Of a DNA stretch of 64,000 nucleotides, positions 1-8,415 are shown piece after piece; the first letter of the stretch is position 1, and each line of letters opens with the position of its first letter. Where the stretch lies: contig JBJXFB010000048.1 in assembly GCA_046155895.1 (NCBI GenBank), forward strand, positions 68,137 through 132,136, in the 5' to 3' direction. Source of the DNA: DASYPQ01 sp046155895 (GTDB lineage Bacteria > Planctomycetota > UBA1135 > GCA-002686595). The position numbers and the translations under genes are program-made. Under the pieces are notes generated by a model that made no database searches, was not told where the DNA came from, and saw nothing but the letters and a program-made list of their open reading frames with translations.

Positions 1-217
1 ACGTCGAGGTAGTCAGCGTCGCGGGATCCATCGCTTCCGAGAACGTCGCGGAGATGGTGCTGACCAGCGGCACGATCGTGGCGGCATCAACAGGATCTGT
101 GGCAACCACCGTGGGGACGGTCGTTTCTCCACCTTCACCTCCACCACAAGCAACGCCCATCGAGAGGCACACGAGGAGCGTCGCTGCGCGACGGACAACT
201 CCCAGGATTCTCTGCAC
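1..217 (-). CDS. Lipoprotein with SbsA-type Ig-like domain (partial, runs off left edge)
   Basis: The first 72 codons of a minus-strand gene are visible, starting at a GTG at 217. The reading gives a positively charged N-terminus (MQRILGVVRRAA), a hydrophobic stretch and a lipobox (GVAC) followed by CGGGEGGE, so it is probably a lipid-anchored exported protein. The residues after the lipobox (VVATDPVDAATIVPLVSTI, then SATFSEAMDP) match the opening strands of the bacterial Ig-like Big_5/SbsA domain, which usually occurs in repeats in surface proteins. No convincing ribosome site precedes the GTG, so the start is tentative. The rest of the gene lies outside the window. Confidence 0.7.
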   Translation of the reverse strand, partial: MQRILGVVRRAATLLVCLSMGVACGGGEGGETTVPTVVATDPVDAATIVPLVSTISATFSEAMDPATLTTST

Positions 218-1265
218 GAAAGGAGTGTCCGGTTTGCCCCTGCATTGTCCAACACATCCTCCTGAACACGCTCAGGCTCTCGTACATCTACGACTTCAAC
301 GACTACTGCTGTGTCACGAGAATCCAGGTCGCAGGACACCGCAGGCGGCGCAGCATCCGAGCACTCGGAGCAGGTTGCGCATGGTGCGCACACGGAAGCT
401 GGCGATGGAGGTCGGTTCATGCCGCTCGACTCGCGCGGGAAGAGCCGCGCGGGCGGGAACCCTTGGGTAGTCGAGCCGCCGCGAGGAAGGCAACAGGCTG
501 AGGTTGCCGAGCTGACTCGGCCGCCACCAGTAGTTCCCCCAGCACTCGGCAACGGGAATCCATGGACCTCTGATGCATCGTGACGTCCCGAAGGAATGTG
601 CGGACCGTGGCCGAACCATCCGGCGCGGTGCGGAACATCCACGCGCCATTCGTGGACGATCCACGCGGCAGAAGGTCGTGCGACTCGTGGCAGCACGGCA
701 ACGCAAGGGCGCAGCTTGCAAGTGGATGGAGACCGCACGCGCTAGGAGTTGAACCCGGAACCTCCACGCTGAGAGCCAACCGCCGTCAGAGAACGCGCGC
801 GAGCGCAAGTGCGCTCCATGCAGCGGATTGAGATGGTGGGCTACACTGGATTCGAACCAGCAACTTCCACGCTGTGAATGATTGCCAAATCACCATCTCT
901 GAGCAGCGCAAACCCGTGGATTGGAAGGAACTTGCGGCACTCTAGCGAGCGTGTTCCGCAGTCGCAAACAGTCGCATCCACAGGCGCGCGCAGGCACCGA
1001 GATGCACGTTGTCGCGAAGCAGATGTGGACGATCCACGGCTGATCGGACTCCCTCGATCCCGCCGTGATTCGAGGGCGCGCCCTCACGCCGTGCGGACCT
1101 GCGACCTAGGAAACGCGGTGGCCTCCGGTGCAGATACCGGTGCTCCAAGGACTTGAGAACGCGCGAGTTTCACCGCCAGCGGATTCGCCAGCACTCGGCG
1201 CAACTGACTTGTTCGACTTGCCACCCGTCGTTCCCATTGCACCCCTGAATCGCTTCGAGGAGGAC
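218..1265. other. Gene-poor spacer with degenerate tRNA-like sequences
   Basis: I find no convincing gene here; the open frames are arginine- and serine-rich with no family resemblance. The stretch holds remnants that on the minus strand read like 3' halves of tRNA genes, near 741-780 and 834-880, and a possible fragment near 1096-1150. It also holds copies of a short imperfect palindrome, GTGGACGATCCACG, at 652 and 1025. One copy of a 206-bp repeat (834-1039) lies within it. Confidence 0.55.
834..1039 (-). repeat. 206-bp diverged repeat with tRNA-like 3' end, copy 1
   Basis: This segment and 8033-8238 are the same length and start and end alike. On the minus strand each ends in a T-arm-like GGTTCGAATCC (or GGTTCAAATCC) followed by GTAGCCCACCA, as in a tRNA 3' terminus with encoded CCA. 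The other end of each is GTGGACGATCCACGG. Between them, blocks such as GGAACTTGCGGCA and GTCGCATCCACA are conserved. No matching 5' acceptor strand or proper anticodon arm can be folded, so this is a tRNA-derived relic or repeat, not a functional tRNA. Confidence 0.6.
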
Positions 1266-1601
1266 TCAGACGTACTTGTCGCCGCGCACGACGCGCACAT
1301 CTTGGACGTAGGCGACCACGGCGAAGTGCTCGAAGTAGTCGCGTGCAAGCCTGGCGAGAATCGTGTCTGCGACAGTGGAGGCCACCAGCGTCTCGAGCTT
1401 GACGTTCGCGCCTTCCCATTCGCTTGCGCGCACGCCACGCGATCCCTCACCGCGACAATCGAGCATGGTCCATCCCTTCGCTCCCGAGTCGCGAATCAAA
1501 GCGAGCAGCCGCTGCTCCAGCACGGCCTCTGCGACGATGGTCACGCGCTTCAGAACGACGGTGCGCACGGGATCAGGAGTGGAGCCAGCGGGCGATCGCA
1601 T
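1266..1601 (-). CDS. sbtB: PII-like signalling protein of the SbtB type
   Basis: The product is a 111-aa PII-superfamily protein. KRVTIVAEAVLEQRLLALI fits the first beta strand and helix, and the protein ends VRVVRGDKYV, like other small PII-like regulators. It lies immediately downstream of sbtA, overlapping it by 29 bases if the ATG at 1601 is used; a GTG at 1568, just past the sbtA stop, is an alternative start. Known SbtB proteins bind adenine nucleotides including cAMP and gate the bicarbonate transporter SbtA. The adjacency supports that role here. It is the last gene of the minus-strand hpf-terC-purE-purK-sbtA-sbtB run. Family-level call is good; ligand is unknown. Confidence 0.8.
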   Translation of the reverse strand: MRSPAGSTPDPVRTVVLKRVTIVAEAVLEQRLLALIRDSGAKGWTMLDCRGEGSRGVRASEWEGANVKLETLVASTVADTILARLARDYFEHFAVVAYVQDVRVVRGDKYV

Positions 1602-2535
1602 GGTAGATGGGGATGCCTACGGTCAGGTTGAAGGGGAACGTGATCGCGAGGGACGATGTGAGGTAGAGGGCGGGATTCGCTTCGGGCAGCGCGATCCGTA
1701 CCGCGACCGGCGCGGCGATGTACGAGGCGCTCGCGACCATCGTCGCGAACACGGTGGTGCCTCCGACCGACAGCCCCGCGAGTTCTCCCGCCCACGCTCC
1801 AATCGCGCCGTTGACCAGCGGTGCTACGATTGCGAACGCGACGAGGAACGCGCCGGATGTGCGCAGGGCGCCGAGTCGGCGCGCCGCGATCACACCCATG
1901 TCGATCAGGAAGAGCGTCAGTACGCCGCGGAAAGGGTCAACGAAGAACGGCTTCACTTGCTCGGCCGCGGGGCCTGCCAACGCACCGATCGCGACGCCTC
2001 CGAGGAGCAGCAGATTGCTCTTGCCGAACACGACTTCGCGCAGCGTCTCGTTCCAACGCGTCGTCGACGCAGTGCTGCGTCGCGCCAGGAAGATCGCGAC
2101 GACGATCGCGGGCACCTCGAGGAACGCGACCAAGGCGCTCATGAAGCCTTCGTACGCGACGCCGGCCGCGTCGAGGAACGTACCGCAGGCCGTGAACGTC
2201 ACCACCGACACCGAGCCGTAGTGCGCCGCGATGGCCGCGGCGTCTACAGTGCTGAACCGGCCGAGGCGGCGCAGTGCCGCGTAACACCAGACCGGGCTCG
2301 TGAGACCGATGACCAGTGTCACCAGGAGTGGTGCGGAGATTTCGGCCAACGGCGCCTTGCCGAGTTCGACGCCGCCCTTGATGCCGATCGCGAGCAGCAG
2401 ATACACCGAGAGTCCCGCGTGCAGTGCCTCGGGCAGCTTGAGGTCGCTCTTCACCAACGCCGCCACGATCCCGAGCAGGAAGCCTAGGACCATCGGCGAG
2501 GTCAGGTTCAGGCGGGCGAGTTCGAAAGTGTCCAT
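1573..2535 (-). CDS. sbtA: Sodium-dependent bicarbonate transporter, SbtA family
   Basis: A 320-aa polytopic membrane protein with about ten hydrophobic segments. It matches the SbtA family: SPMVLGFLLGIVAALVKSDLKLP near the N-terminus, GIKGGVELGK at residues 51-60, and AHYGSVSVVTF at 104-114. SbtA proteins import bicarbonate by Na+ symport across the inner membrane. The open frame extends far upstream, but it runs antisense-like through purK, so the ATG at 2535 (MDTFELARLN) is chosen. That start overlaps the purK stop by 28 bases, implying translational coupling. With PurK next door, a plausible role is supplying bicarbonate for N5-CAIR synthesis. Confidence 0.88.
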   Translation of the reverse strand: MDTFELARLNLTSPMVLGFLLGIVAALVKSDLKLPEALHAGLSVYLLLAIGIKGGVELGKAPLAEISAPLLVTLVIGLTSPVWCYAALRRLGRFSTVDAAAIAAHYGSVSVVTFTACGTFLDAAGVAYEGFMSALVAFLEVPAIVVAIFLARRSTASTTRWNETLREVVFGKSNLLLLGGVAIGALAGPAAEQVKPFFVDPFRGVLTLFLIDMGVIAARRLGALRTSGAFLVAFAIVAPLVNGAIGAWAGELAGLSVGGTTVFATMVASASYIAAPVAVRIALPEANPALYLTSSLAITFPFNLTVGIPIYHAIARWLHS

Positions 2536-3662
2536 TCGTCGATCGCAAGTCGGCGATTCAGGTCGGATCCGTCGCGTTCGACGATCTCGAGAGCGCGGGC
2601 CAGAGGTTCGAACAACGTCGCGCGATCCGGCGCACACAGCGTGACGTGACCGAGCTTGCGGCCCGGCGCCGCGGGCTTGTCGTAGAGATGCACGTGCGCG
2701 CCGAGGACCGCGAGCAGCGATTCGATGTCCGGCACGGTTCCGAGCAGGTTGAGCATCGCGGCATGACATCGGGCTTTCGTCGACCCGAGAGGTAACCCGC
2801 ACACGGCGCGCACGTGATTCTCGAACTGGCTCGTCTGTGCGCCATCGATCGTCCAGTGGCCGCTGTTGTGCACGCGCGGTGCGACTTCGTTGGCCCACAA
2901 CTCGTCGCCGAGCTCGAAGAGTTCGAGCGCGAGAACTCCGACGTAATCGAGCGACTCCATGATGCGCCGCGCGTAGCCCTGCGCGAGACGTTCGACGGAG
3001 ACGTCGATGCCTGAGGCAGGCGCGATGGTCGCGCGGAGCACGCCGCCGGCGTGGAAGTTCTCGACCAGGGGGTAGAAGCGGATCTCGCCCTCGCGGCTGC
3101 GCACTGCGACGAGTGATAGCTCGCGCTCGAACTGCACGAACGCTTCCAATACCAATGGCCGTCCAGCCAGACGAGTCCATAACGTGATGGCGTCCCTGTC
3201 GTCGCGCAGCACGACTTGTCCCTTGCCGTCATAGCCGCCGCGTCGAGTCTTGAGCACTGCCGGCAGTACGAGAGTCGCCACTGCGCGTTCGAGATCGTCG
3301 CGCGTATCGATCGGTACAAACGGTGCGAGCGGAATCCCCAGTTCGCGCAAGAAGAGCTTCTCGAGCAGGCGATCCTGCGCGATTTCCAACGCGCGCACGG
3401 GAGGGTACATCGGCTTCGTTTCGCACGCGGCACGCAGCAGGCCGGCGTCGAGACTCTCGGTCTCGAAGGTGAGCACGTCCGAATCGTGTGCGAGCCCGCG
3501 CAGGTCGCTCAAGGAGTCGCCGCTTCCGACGATCGCGCGTGCGACGCGACCCGCGGGCTCATCCTGGCTCGCGCACAGAGTCTGCACGCGCACGCCGAGC
3601 GGATGTGCTGCGAGCGCGAGCATCCGCGCGAGTTGTCCACCGCCGACGATGCCGAGCTTCAA
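2508..3662 (-). CDS. purK: N5-carboxyaminoimidazole ribonucleotide synthase PurK
   Basis: PurK (384 aa) is an ATP-grasp enzyme of de novo purine synthesis that uses ATP and bicarbonate to carboxylate AIR to N5-CAIR. The N-terminal dinucleotide-fold-like GIVGGGQLARML is typical. KTRRGGYDGKGQ (about residues 138-149) is the ATP-grasp glycine loop, and ANEVAPRVHNSGHWTIDGAQTSQFE carries the family signature around residues 260-285. Length is normal. The start ATG overlaps the purE stop by four bases, so the two steps are translationally coupled. Its 3' end overlaps sbtA. Confidence 0.95.
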   Translation of the reverse strand: MKLGIVGGGQLARMLALAAHPLGVRVQTLCASQDEPAGRVARAIVGSGDSLSDLRGLAHDSDVLTFETESLDAGLLRAACETKPMYPPVRALEIAQDRLLEKLFLRELGIPLAPFVPIDTRDDLERAVATLVLPAVLKTRRGGYDGKGQVVLRDDRDAITLWTRLAGRPLVLEAFVQFERELSLVAVRSREGEIRFYPLVENFHAGGVLRATIAPASGIDVSVERLAQGYARRIMESLDYVGVLALELFELGDELWANEVAPRVHNSGHWTIDGAQTSQFENHVRAVCGLPLGSTKARCHAAMLNLLGTVPDIESLLAVLGAHVHLYDKPAAPGRKLGHVTLCAPDRATLFEPLARALEIVERDGSDLNRRLAIDEWTLSNSPA

Positions 3663-4171
3663 GCCGTCGCCTCCCGTGGATCGGCGTGCGCGAGCACGGC
3701 CGCCGTCTGTGACGCACGCCAGCGCTCGAGCGCCGAGCGGACCGTCGGATCAGAGCGCGCCAAGATCGCCGCCGCGAGCAGCGCCGCGTTGATCGCACCG
3801 CTCTTGCCGATCGCGAGTGTCCCGACAGGAATCCCGGCCGGCATCTGGACGATCGACATCAACGAGTCCATGCCGTGCAGCGCGTGCGATTCGACCGGCA
3901 CGCCGAGCACCGGCAGGATCGTCTTTGCTGCGGCCATGCCAGGCAAGTGCGCCGCGCCGCCGGCGCCGGCGATCAATACGTCGAGCCCGCGCGCTTCCGC
4001 ACCGCCGACCCATTCGAAGAGTCGGTCGGGCGTGCGATGCGCCGACACGACCTCGACCTCGTGCTCGATCTCAAGAGCCGTCAGCGTCGCGGAAGCGTGC
4101 CGCATCGTCTCCCAATCCGAGCGCGAGCCCATGATCACGCCAACCCGCGCACTAGCCGCGTGTTTCATCAC
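3659..4171 (-). CDS. purE: N5-CAIR mutase PurE (class I)
   Basis: A 170-aa cytosolic enzyme that moves the carboxylate of N5-CAIR to give CAIR in purine biosynthesis. The signature loops are present: GVIMGSRSDWETM near the N-terminus, VVSAHRTPDRLFEW in the middle, and IAGAGGAAHLPGMAAAKT followed by PVLGVPVES. The SRSDW form points to the PurK-dependent class I enzyme, and purK lies directly downstream. The start codon overlaps the stop of the TerC-family gene upstream by four bases. Confidence 0.95.
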   Translation of the reverse strand: MMKHAASARVGVIMGSRSDWETMRHASATLTALEIEHEVEVVSAHRTPDRLFEWVGGAEARGLDVLIAGAGGAAHLPGMAAAKTILPVLGVPVESHALHGMDSLMSIVQMPAGIPVGTLAIGKSGAINAALLAAAILARSDPTVRSALERWRASQTAAVLAHADPREATA

Positions 4172-5127
4172 GGTACCGAGCCTTTCATGACCCGCGCGCC
4201 GTCGCTGCGACGGTTCGCGATCAGCGAGCCCACGATGGCGGCGCCAAGGATCCCGGCGATGATGCAGAGCGAGACGACGACCGGCACCTTGATTATGTCC
4301 GTCGCGATCATCTTGCTACCTACGAACACCAGGACGAACGCCAGGCCGAGCTTGAGGTAGCGGAACTTGTCGACCACTCCCGCCAAGAGAAAGTACAGGG
4401 AGCGTAGACCGAGGATCGCGAAGATGTTCGAGGTGAACACGATGAACGGATCCTTGGTGATCGCGAAGATTGCCGGGATCGAATCCACCGCGAAGACGAC
4501 ATCGGTTGCCTCGACCACGAGCAACGCGAGGAACAGAGGGGTCGCGACGAGTCGTGCGCCCTGACGCGTGAAGAACTTCGCGCCGTCGAACTCTTCGCTG
4601 ACCGGGAAGAAGCGCCGGAACAGCTTCACGACCGGATTCGAGGCCGGGTCGTAATTCGCGTTGCGCTGCACGAGCAGCTTGATGCCGGTGAGCACCAAGA
4701 TCGCGCCAAAGACGTAGATCGCCCAGTGGAACTTCGCCAGGAACGCACCACCGACCACGATGAAGATCGCGCGCATGATCAGCGCGCCGAGGATTCCCCA
4801 GAAGAGCACTCGGTGCTGCAGCGCGTTGGGTACCGCGAAGTACGAGAAGATGACGACGAAGACGAAGATGTTGTCCACCGAGAGCACCTTCTCGATGACG
4901 TAGCCCGTCGTGAACTCGAGCGCCCGCTCGGGTCCGTACCCAACGTGGACGCCGAGCGCGAACAACGCGGCGAGTCCCACCCACACCGCACTCCAGATCG
5001 CAGCCTCCTTGAGCGAAATCGAGTGTGCCTTGCGATGGAAGACGCCCAGGTCCAGCGCGAGCATCGACAGGACGAAGACGAAGAAGCCACCCCACAGCAG
5101 AGGCGAGCCTATGGATTCAGTGAGCAT
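4168..5127 (-). CDS. TerC/Alx family integral membrane protein
   Basis: A 319-aa inner-membrane protein with the TerC family pattern of seven to nine transmembrane segments. Diagnostic stretches are the acidic VLSVDNIFVFVVIF and EATDVVFAVDSIPAIFAIT, whose membrane-embedded aspartates are conserved in the family. Relatives (Alx, TerC, YceF) are linked to Mn2+ export and tellurite or metal stress. It lies 26 bases downstream of hpf and overlaps purE by four bases, so it is part of the same transcription unit. Which ion it moves cannot be told from sequence. Confidence 0.9.
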   Translation of the reverse strand: MLTESIGSPLLWGGFFVFVLSMLALDLGVFHRKAHSISLKEAAIWSAVWVGLAALFALGVHVGYGPERALEFTTGYVIEKVLSVDNIFVFVVIFSYFAVPNALQHRVLFWGILGALIMRAIFIVVGGAFLAKFHWAIYVFGAILVLTGIKLLVQRNANYDPASNPVVKLFRRFFPVSEEFDGAKFFTRQGARLVATPLFLALLVVEATDVVFAVDSIPAIFAITKDPFIVFTSNIFAILGLRSLYFLLAGVVDKFRYLKLGLAFVLVFVGSKMIATDIIKVPVVVSLCIIAGILGAAIVGSLIANRRSDGARVMKGSVP

Positions 5128-5153
5128 GGTGAGTGAGTTCTGGGGTCAGGGTT

Positions 5154-5516
5154 TCAACGACGACGCAGCGTGCGCGCACGCTCGGGCAGCATGTCGCGGT
5201 GCCCGTGGGCGTGACCGTTCGCGCGCTCCAGCGCGCGACCGATCGAGCGACCGAGGCGATCCGACGCACGGTCGATCGCTGTGGACAGACTCGAGTCGGC
5301 GTCGGTGACTCTCACGTCTTTCAACCGCCGACCACGCACCCGCAGGCTGACGCGCTTGTCGACGCCACCCCGCGGGCCGTTCGCATCCGCGAGCTGAGCC
5401 CAGACATGGCTCACCTCGTCGCCGAAGCGACCCAAGGCAAAGGCCAAACGGCGTTCGAGGCGTTCGCGCAGGTCGAGTGTGGCCGCTACTCCGCTCCAGT
5501 ACACTTGCAGCTTCAT
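5154..5516 (-). CDS. hpf: Ribosome hibernation promoting factor (short HPF/RaiA type)
   Basis: The 120-aa product resembles the S30AE/HPF fold: MKLQVYWSGVAATLDLRERLERRLAFALGRF, then VSHVWAQLADANGPRGGVDKRVSLRVRG, then a helix of SLSTAIDRASDRLGRSIGRALERA. These proteins bind the 30S decoding region and silence ribosomes in stationary phase or stress. The open frame begins at 5621, but the ATG at 5516 has a good ribosome site (AAAGGAG, about eight bases upstream) and matches the family N-terminus. It heads the operon that continues into the TerC-family gene, purE, purK, sbtA and sbtB. Confidence 0.85.
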   Translation of the reverse strand: MKLQVYWSGVAATLDLRERLERRLAFALGRFGDEVSHVWAQLADANGPRGGVDKRVSLRVRGRRLKDVRVTDADSSLSTAIDRASDRLGRSIGRALERANGHAHGHRDMLPERARTLRRR

Positions 5517-5619
5517 CACAGGTCTCCTTTGAGGTCGATGGTGGACACGGGCAATCATCGGCTCGGCGCCAACCGTCGACAATTTGATAGTTTCTTTGGT
5601 ATCGTTCGATAAACTCGAC
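5517..5619. promoter_or_regulatory. Divergent hpf/nhaR control region with TATCGTTCGATA palindrome
   Basis: The 103-base gap separates the divergent hpf operon and the NhaR-like gene. It contains the palindrome TATCGTTCGATA at 5600-5611, a plausible LysR-type half-site arrangement just upstream of the regulator's start at 5620. LysR genes commonly repress themselves and activate the divergent neighbour from such sites. No clear -35/-10 pair was identified. Confidence 0.4.
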
Positions 5620-6537
5620 ATGACTCCCGCGCTGGAATGGCTGAACTACCACCACCTGCTGTATTTCTGGAACGTCGCCCGCGAAGGCAGCGTGGCGCGT
5701 GCAGCCGAGCGGCTGAAGCTGACCCACCCGACCATCAGCGCGCAGGTCCGGGAACTCGAGGTCGCACTGGGCGAGAAGCTCTTCGTGCGCGTCGGTCGTG
5801 GGCTCGAGCTGACCGAGATGGGACGCGTCGTGTATCGATACGCCGACGAGATCTTCTCGCTCGGACGTGAACTCGTCGACACGGTCAAGGGCCGCCCGAC
5901 CGGTCGACCCTTGCGGCTCGCGGTCGGCGTCGACGGGGTGCTGCCCAAGTTGCTCGTGCGCCGCTTGCTCGAGCCCGCGATGCGCGGGCCGGATCCCGTG
6001 CGCCTCGTCGTGCACGAAGCACCGGCGCGTGAACTCTTCGCTCGTCTCTCGCAACACTCGCTCGACGTCGTGCTCAGCGACTCGCCTCTGCCGCCCGCTG
6101 CGCGCATCAAGGCCTACGCGCACCTCCTGGGTGAGTGCGGAGTGACCTGGTTCGCGGTCGAGAGCATTCAGAAGCGCGCCAAGCGCAGCTTTCCGCGCTC
6201 ACTGGGCGTGGAGCCGATGATCCTGCCGACCGAGGACACGGCGTTACGGCGCGCGCTCGAGCCGTGGTTCGAGCGCCAAGGCATTCGCCCGCAGATCGTG
6301 GCCGAAATCGCCGATAGCGCGTTGATCAAGGCCTTCGGTCAGAACGGGCTCGGCATCTTCCCGGCGCCGTCGGCGGTCGAGCGCGAGGTCCAGGACCAGT
6401 ACGACGTCCGCATCGTCGGACGCAGCGAGGATCTGCGCGAACGATTTTGGGCGATCTCGGTGGAGCGACGCATCAAGAACCCCGCGGTTGCTGCGATCAG
6501 CGAGGCGGCGCGCGACCAATTGTTCGCCGATTCGTGA
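5620..6537 (+). CDS. nhaR: LysR-type transcriptional regulator, NhaR-like
   Basis: A 305-aa LysR family activator. The N-terminus LNYHHLLYFWNVAREGSVARAAERL is closely NhaR-like, followed by the helix-turn-helix THPTISAQVRELEVALGEKLF and a periplasmic-binding-like effector domain. In enterobacteria NhaR senses Na+ and activates a Na+/H+ antiporter gene. The frame opens at a TTG at 5584, but the ATG at 5620 is the family-consistent start. It is divergent from the hpf-sbtB operon, which ends in a Na+-dependent transporter, so that operon is its most likely target. Target and effector are inference. Confidence 0.85.
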   Translation: MTPALEWLNYHHLLYFWNVAREGSVARAAERLKLTHPTISAQVRELEVALGEKLFVRVGRGLELTEMGRVVYRYADEIFSLGRELVDTVKGRPTGRPLRLAVGVDGVLPKLLVRRLLEPAMRGPDPVRLVVHEAPARELFARLSQHSLDVVLSDSPLPPAARIKAYAHLLGECGVTWFAVESIQKRAKRSFPRSLGVEPMILPTEDTALRRALEPWFERQGIRPQIVAEIADSALIKAFGQNGLGIFPAPSAVEREVQDQYDVRIVGRSEDLRERFWAISVERRIKNPAVAAISEAARDQLFADS

Positions 6538-7142
6538 TCCGCGCGGGACCGCGGAAGTTCCACGACATGAGCAGCGCCGTCGGACGTCGCTCGGGCCCTC
6601 ACCTCCTCCAAAGCTTTGGGAGCTATCGAACATCGGAGTAGTTCCTTTCGTGCGGATCGGGCGCTGCATGCACTGCTCGTGCAAGGAGCTTCGGGCGCGA
6701 GTGGCAACTCGGCCGAACCATCGATCTTGACGGCCGGGGAGATTCGATCCTAGATGGGCGACCCCCCGCTCGTGATGAGCTCTCCCGCCTACGAACTCCC
6801 CAGGACTTGCGACCTGACCAGATGGAGCCCCTCGGTCGGGCTTGCGCGCCAGTTGGTACCCCCGGCGGGAATCGAACCTGCAACCTCGACTTTGGGAAAC
6901 CGGGAGCCAGACGCAGAAGCGTCTGTCGTTGAACAAGTTACGAGCGCGGCGGCGACGTCCCCAGCAGAATCCCCAGTACCTGCGCAAGCTGCGAACCGGT
7001 GCCAGAGCGTGCATGTTCTACCCGGGGACTGCCACCTCCGCTTGCGTGGAGGACGGGAACAGGCTCACGAGTGCTGGCATGCGAGGTCGCGGGAGAATCT
7101 GACCCTCGCGATCCGCCATCGGCGATGGACCACGCATGATCC
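6538..7142. other. Spacer with tRNA-like remnants
   Basis: No gene is supported here. On the minus strand the stretch around 6854-6925 ends in GGTTCGATTCCCGCC and GGGGGTACCA, which looks like the T-arm and acceptor 3' end of a tRNA. The T-stem has a mismatch and I could not fold the remainder. A second fragment resembling part of a T-arm lies near 6805-6825. They resemble the remnants on the far side of the hpf-sbtB operon. Confidence 0.5.
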
Positions 7143-7715
7143 TCAAAACGCACGCTTGAACGACGTCCCGTCGAAGCGATAGACCCCGTAGGGATCACCG
7201 ACGAACAGCATTTCACCGCTCCGAGTCTTGTAGATCTTCCGAATCCCCTCGCACGGCATGCCGTGCTCCTTGGTGAAGTTCGTGAACGTCCCCTTGCGGA
7301 TCGGGTCGGTCTTCGATGGTGCGTACCTCCAGACGCCGGAGTAGGCCGTGCCGAGCCAGAGGTTGCCGTCGTCGTCTTCCGAGATCGCGAACGCACGGTC
7401 CAGCGAGTTGCCGTCGACGTCCTCGGATCGGAGCTTGTGCACAGCGGTGAAGTGAACGACTTCCTTCCCGTCGTAGGCGTAGACGCCCTTGCCATTGTCA
7501 GCAATCCAGAGGATTCCACGGCTGTCCATGTGGTAGCCGCGAATCCCGACATCGCGGGGCTCGTCGGCGCGACCCATCCGATCGCGGCCGATGATGTCGA
7601 ACGACTCGCCGTCGTAGCCGAAGGCCGCTTCCCAGGTTCCGAACCACAGTTTCCCAGCGTTGCCGTGCATTACGCGCGAGGTCAGCGGAAAGTACCGGTG
7701 GCGGTCAGAGGGCGG
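7143..7715 (-). pseudogene. Truncated two-component regulator propeller (Reg_prop) protein
   Basis: The readable part carries beta-propeller repeats of the Reg_prop type: GKLWFGTWEAAFGYDGESF, RGILWIADNGKGVYAYDGK and GNLWLGTAYSGVWRY, each ending in a W-x-G-T or W-I-A motif with a following aromatic. Such repeats normally number a dozen or more in extracytoplasmic sensor domains. Here only about four remain, there is no signal peptide, and the upstream frame (to 7823) reads as non-coding spacer. I interpret it as the 3' remnant of a larger gene. The left limit is the stop; the right limit is approximate. Confidence 0.6.
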
Positions 7716-7823
7716 TTCGACCCGGAATCTGCCTTCCCGCACACCACAAGCTCCAACTGCGGGGGCAGTACCCTGCCCGACGGTCCGCCCGACCGCGATC
7801 ACACTTGAACGAAGAAGTTCCAC

Positions 7824-8415
7824 GCCGATCGCATGGCACTCGCTCGTTCGCTGGAGGAACGCGTCCTCGTCGCAAACTTCGTACGCTCAACGCATTACTG
7901 CTTGGCACAGCAGGTCGAGGGTCGCGCAATACCTGCGACCGCTGGCCTGGAATCACGCGTGAATCCACGCTTCGAGAGCGGGCGACTCCAAGGAGTGGAT
8001 CCGTACAACTCCGCTTCCGATAACGAGTTGTGTGGTGGGCTACACTGGATTTGAACCAGCAACTTCCACGCTGTGAAGGCCTCTCGACGCACCGGCTCTG
8101 AGCAATGCAAACCCAGGAATTGAAGGGAACTTGCGGCAGTCTAGCGAGGCACTTCGTCAGTCTCAAGCGGTCGCATCCACAAGCACCTCTTGGCACTCAC
8201 AGGCGAGGTGTCGCGCAGAAAGTGTGGACGATCCACGGGACGATCGACAGGCCGAGCCGGCCAGTTGAGTCGTCCTCATCGGGGGCGAATATCACGTCCG
8301 CAATCGCCTCATCGTGTGGAACTTCGCAGTGCACTAGGCGGAGCACATCGAAGATGGGGAGACGGTTACGTGCACGCTGGGCATCCACTTCTTCACCTTC
8401 ACGCGGTGCCACACG
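7824..8415. other. Spacer containing repeat copy 2 and other tRNA-like debris
   Basis: No gene is supported in this stretch. It contains the second copy of the 206-bp repeat at 8033-8238 and short pieces such as GAAGTTCCACGCCG near 7817 that resemble the repeat's variable-arm region. The remaining sequence shows no family resemblance in any frame. Confidence 0.45.
8033..8238 (-). repeat. 206-bp diverged repeat with tRNA-like 3' end, copy 2
   Basis: This is the partner of 834-1039: identical length, the same tRNA-like terminus (minus-strand GTAGCCCACCA) and the same GTGGACGATCCACGG at the far end. Internal blocks such as CTCTGAGCA, GCAAACCC, GGAACTTGCGGCA and GTCGCATCCACA are shared. The D-arm and anticodon regions differ more than the ends. 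Neither copy folds into a complete cloverleaf by eye. Confidence 0.6.

Noticed and set aside
13..808. Minus-strand frames of 241 and 164 aa across the left spacer
   Set aside because: They are arginine- and serine-rich, lack family resemblance, and overlap the lipoprotein gene in another frame and tRNA-like remnants.
834..900. A functional tRNA gene on the minus strand
   Set aside because: The T-arm and CCA end look good, but no matching 5' acceptor strand exists and U33 is not conserved in the anticodon loop, so I call a relic.
1363..2487. Plus-strand 374-aa frame opposite sbtA
   Set aside because: Composition (D, R, E-rich) is that of an antisense shadow of the sbtA gene; sbtA itself is well supported.
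5146..6123. Minus-strand 325-aa frame opposite the NhaR-like gene
   Set aside because: It is antisense to a clear LysR gene and matches no family.
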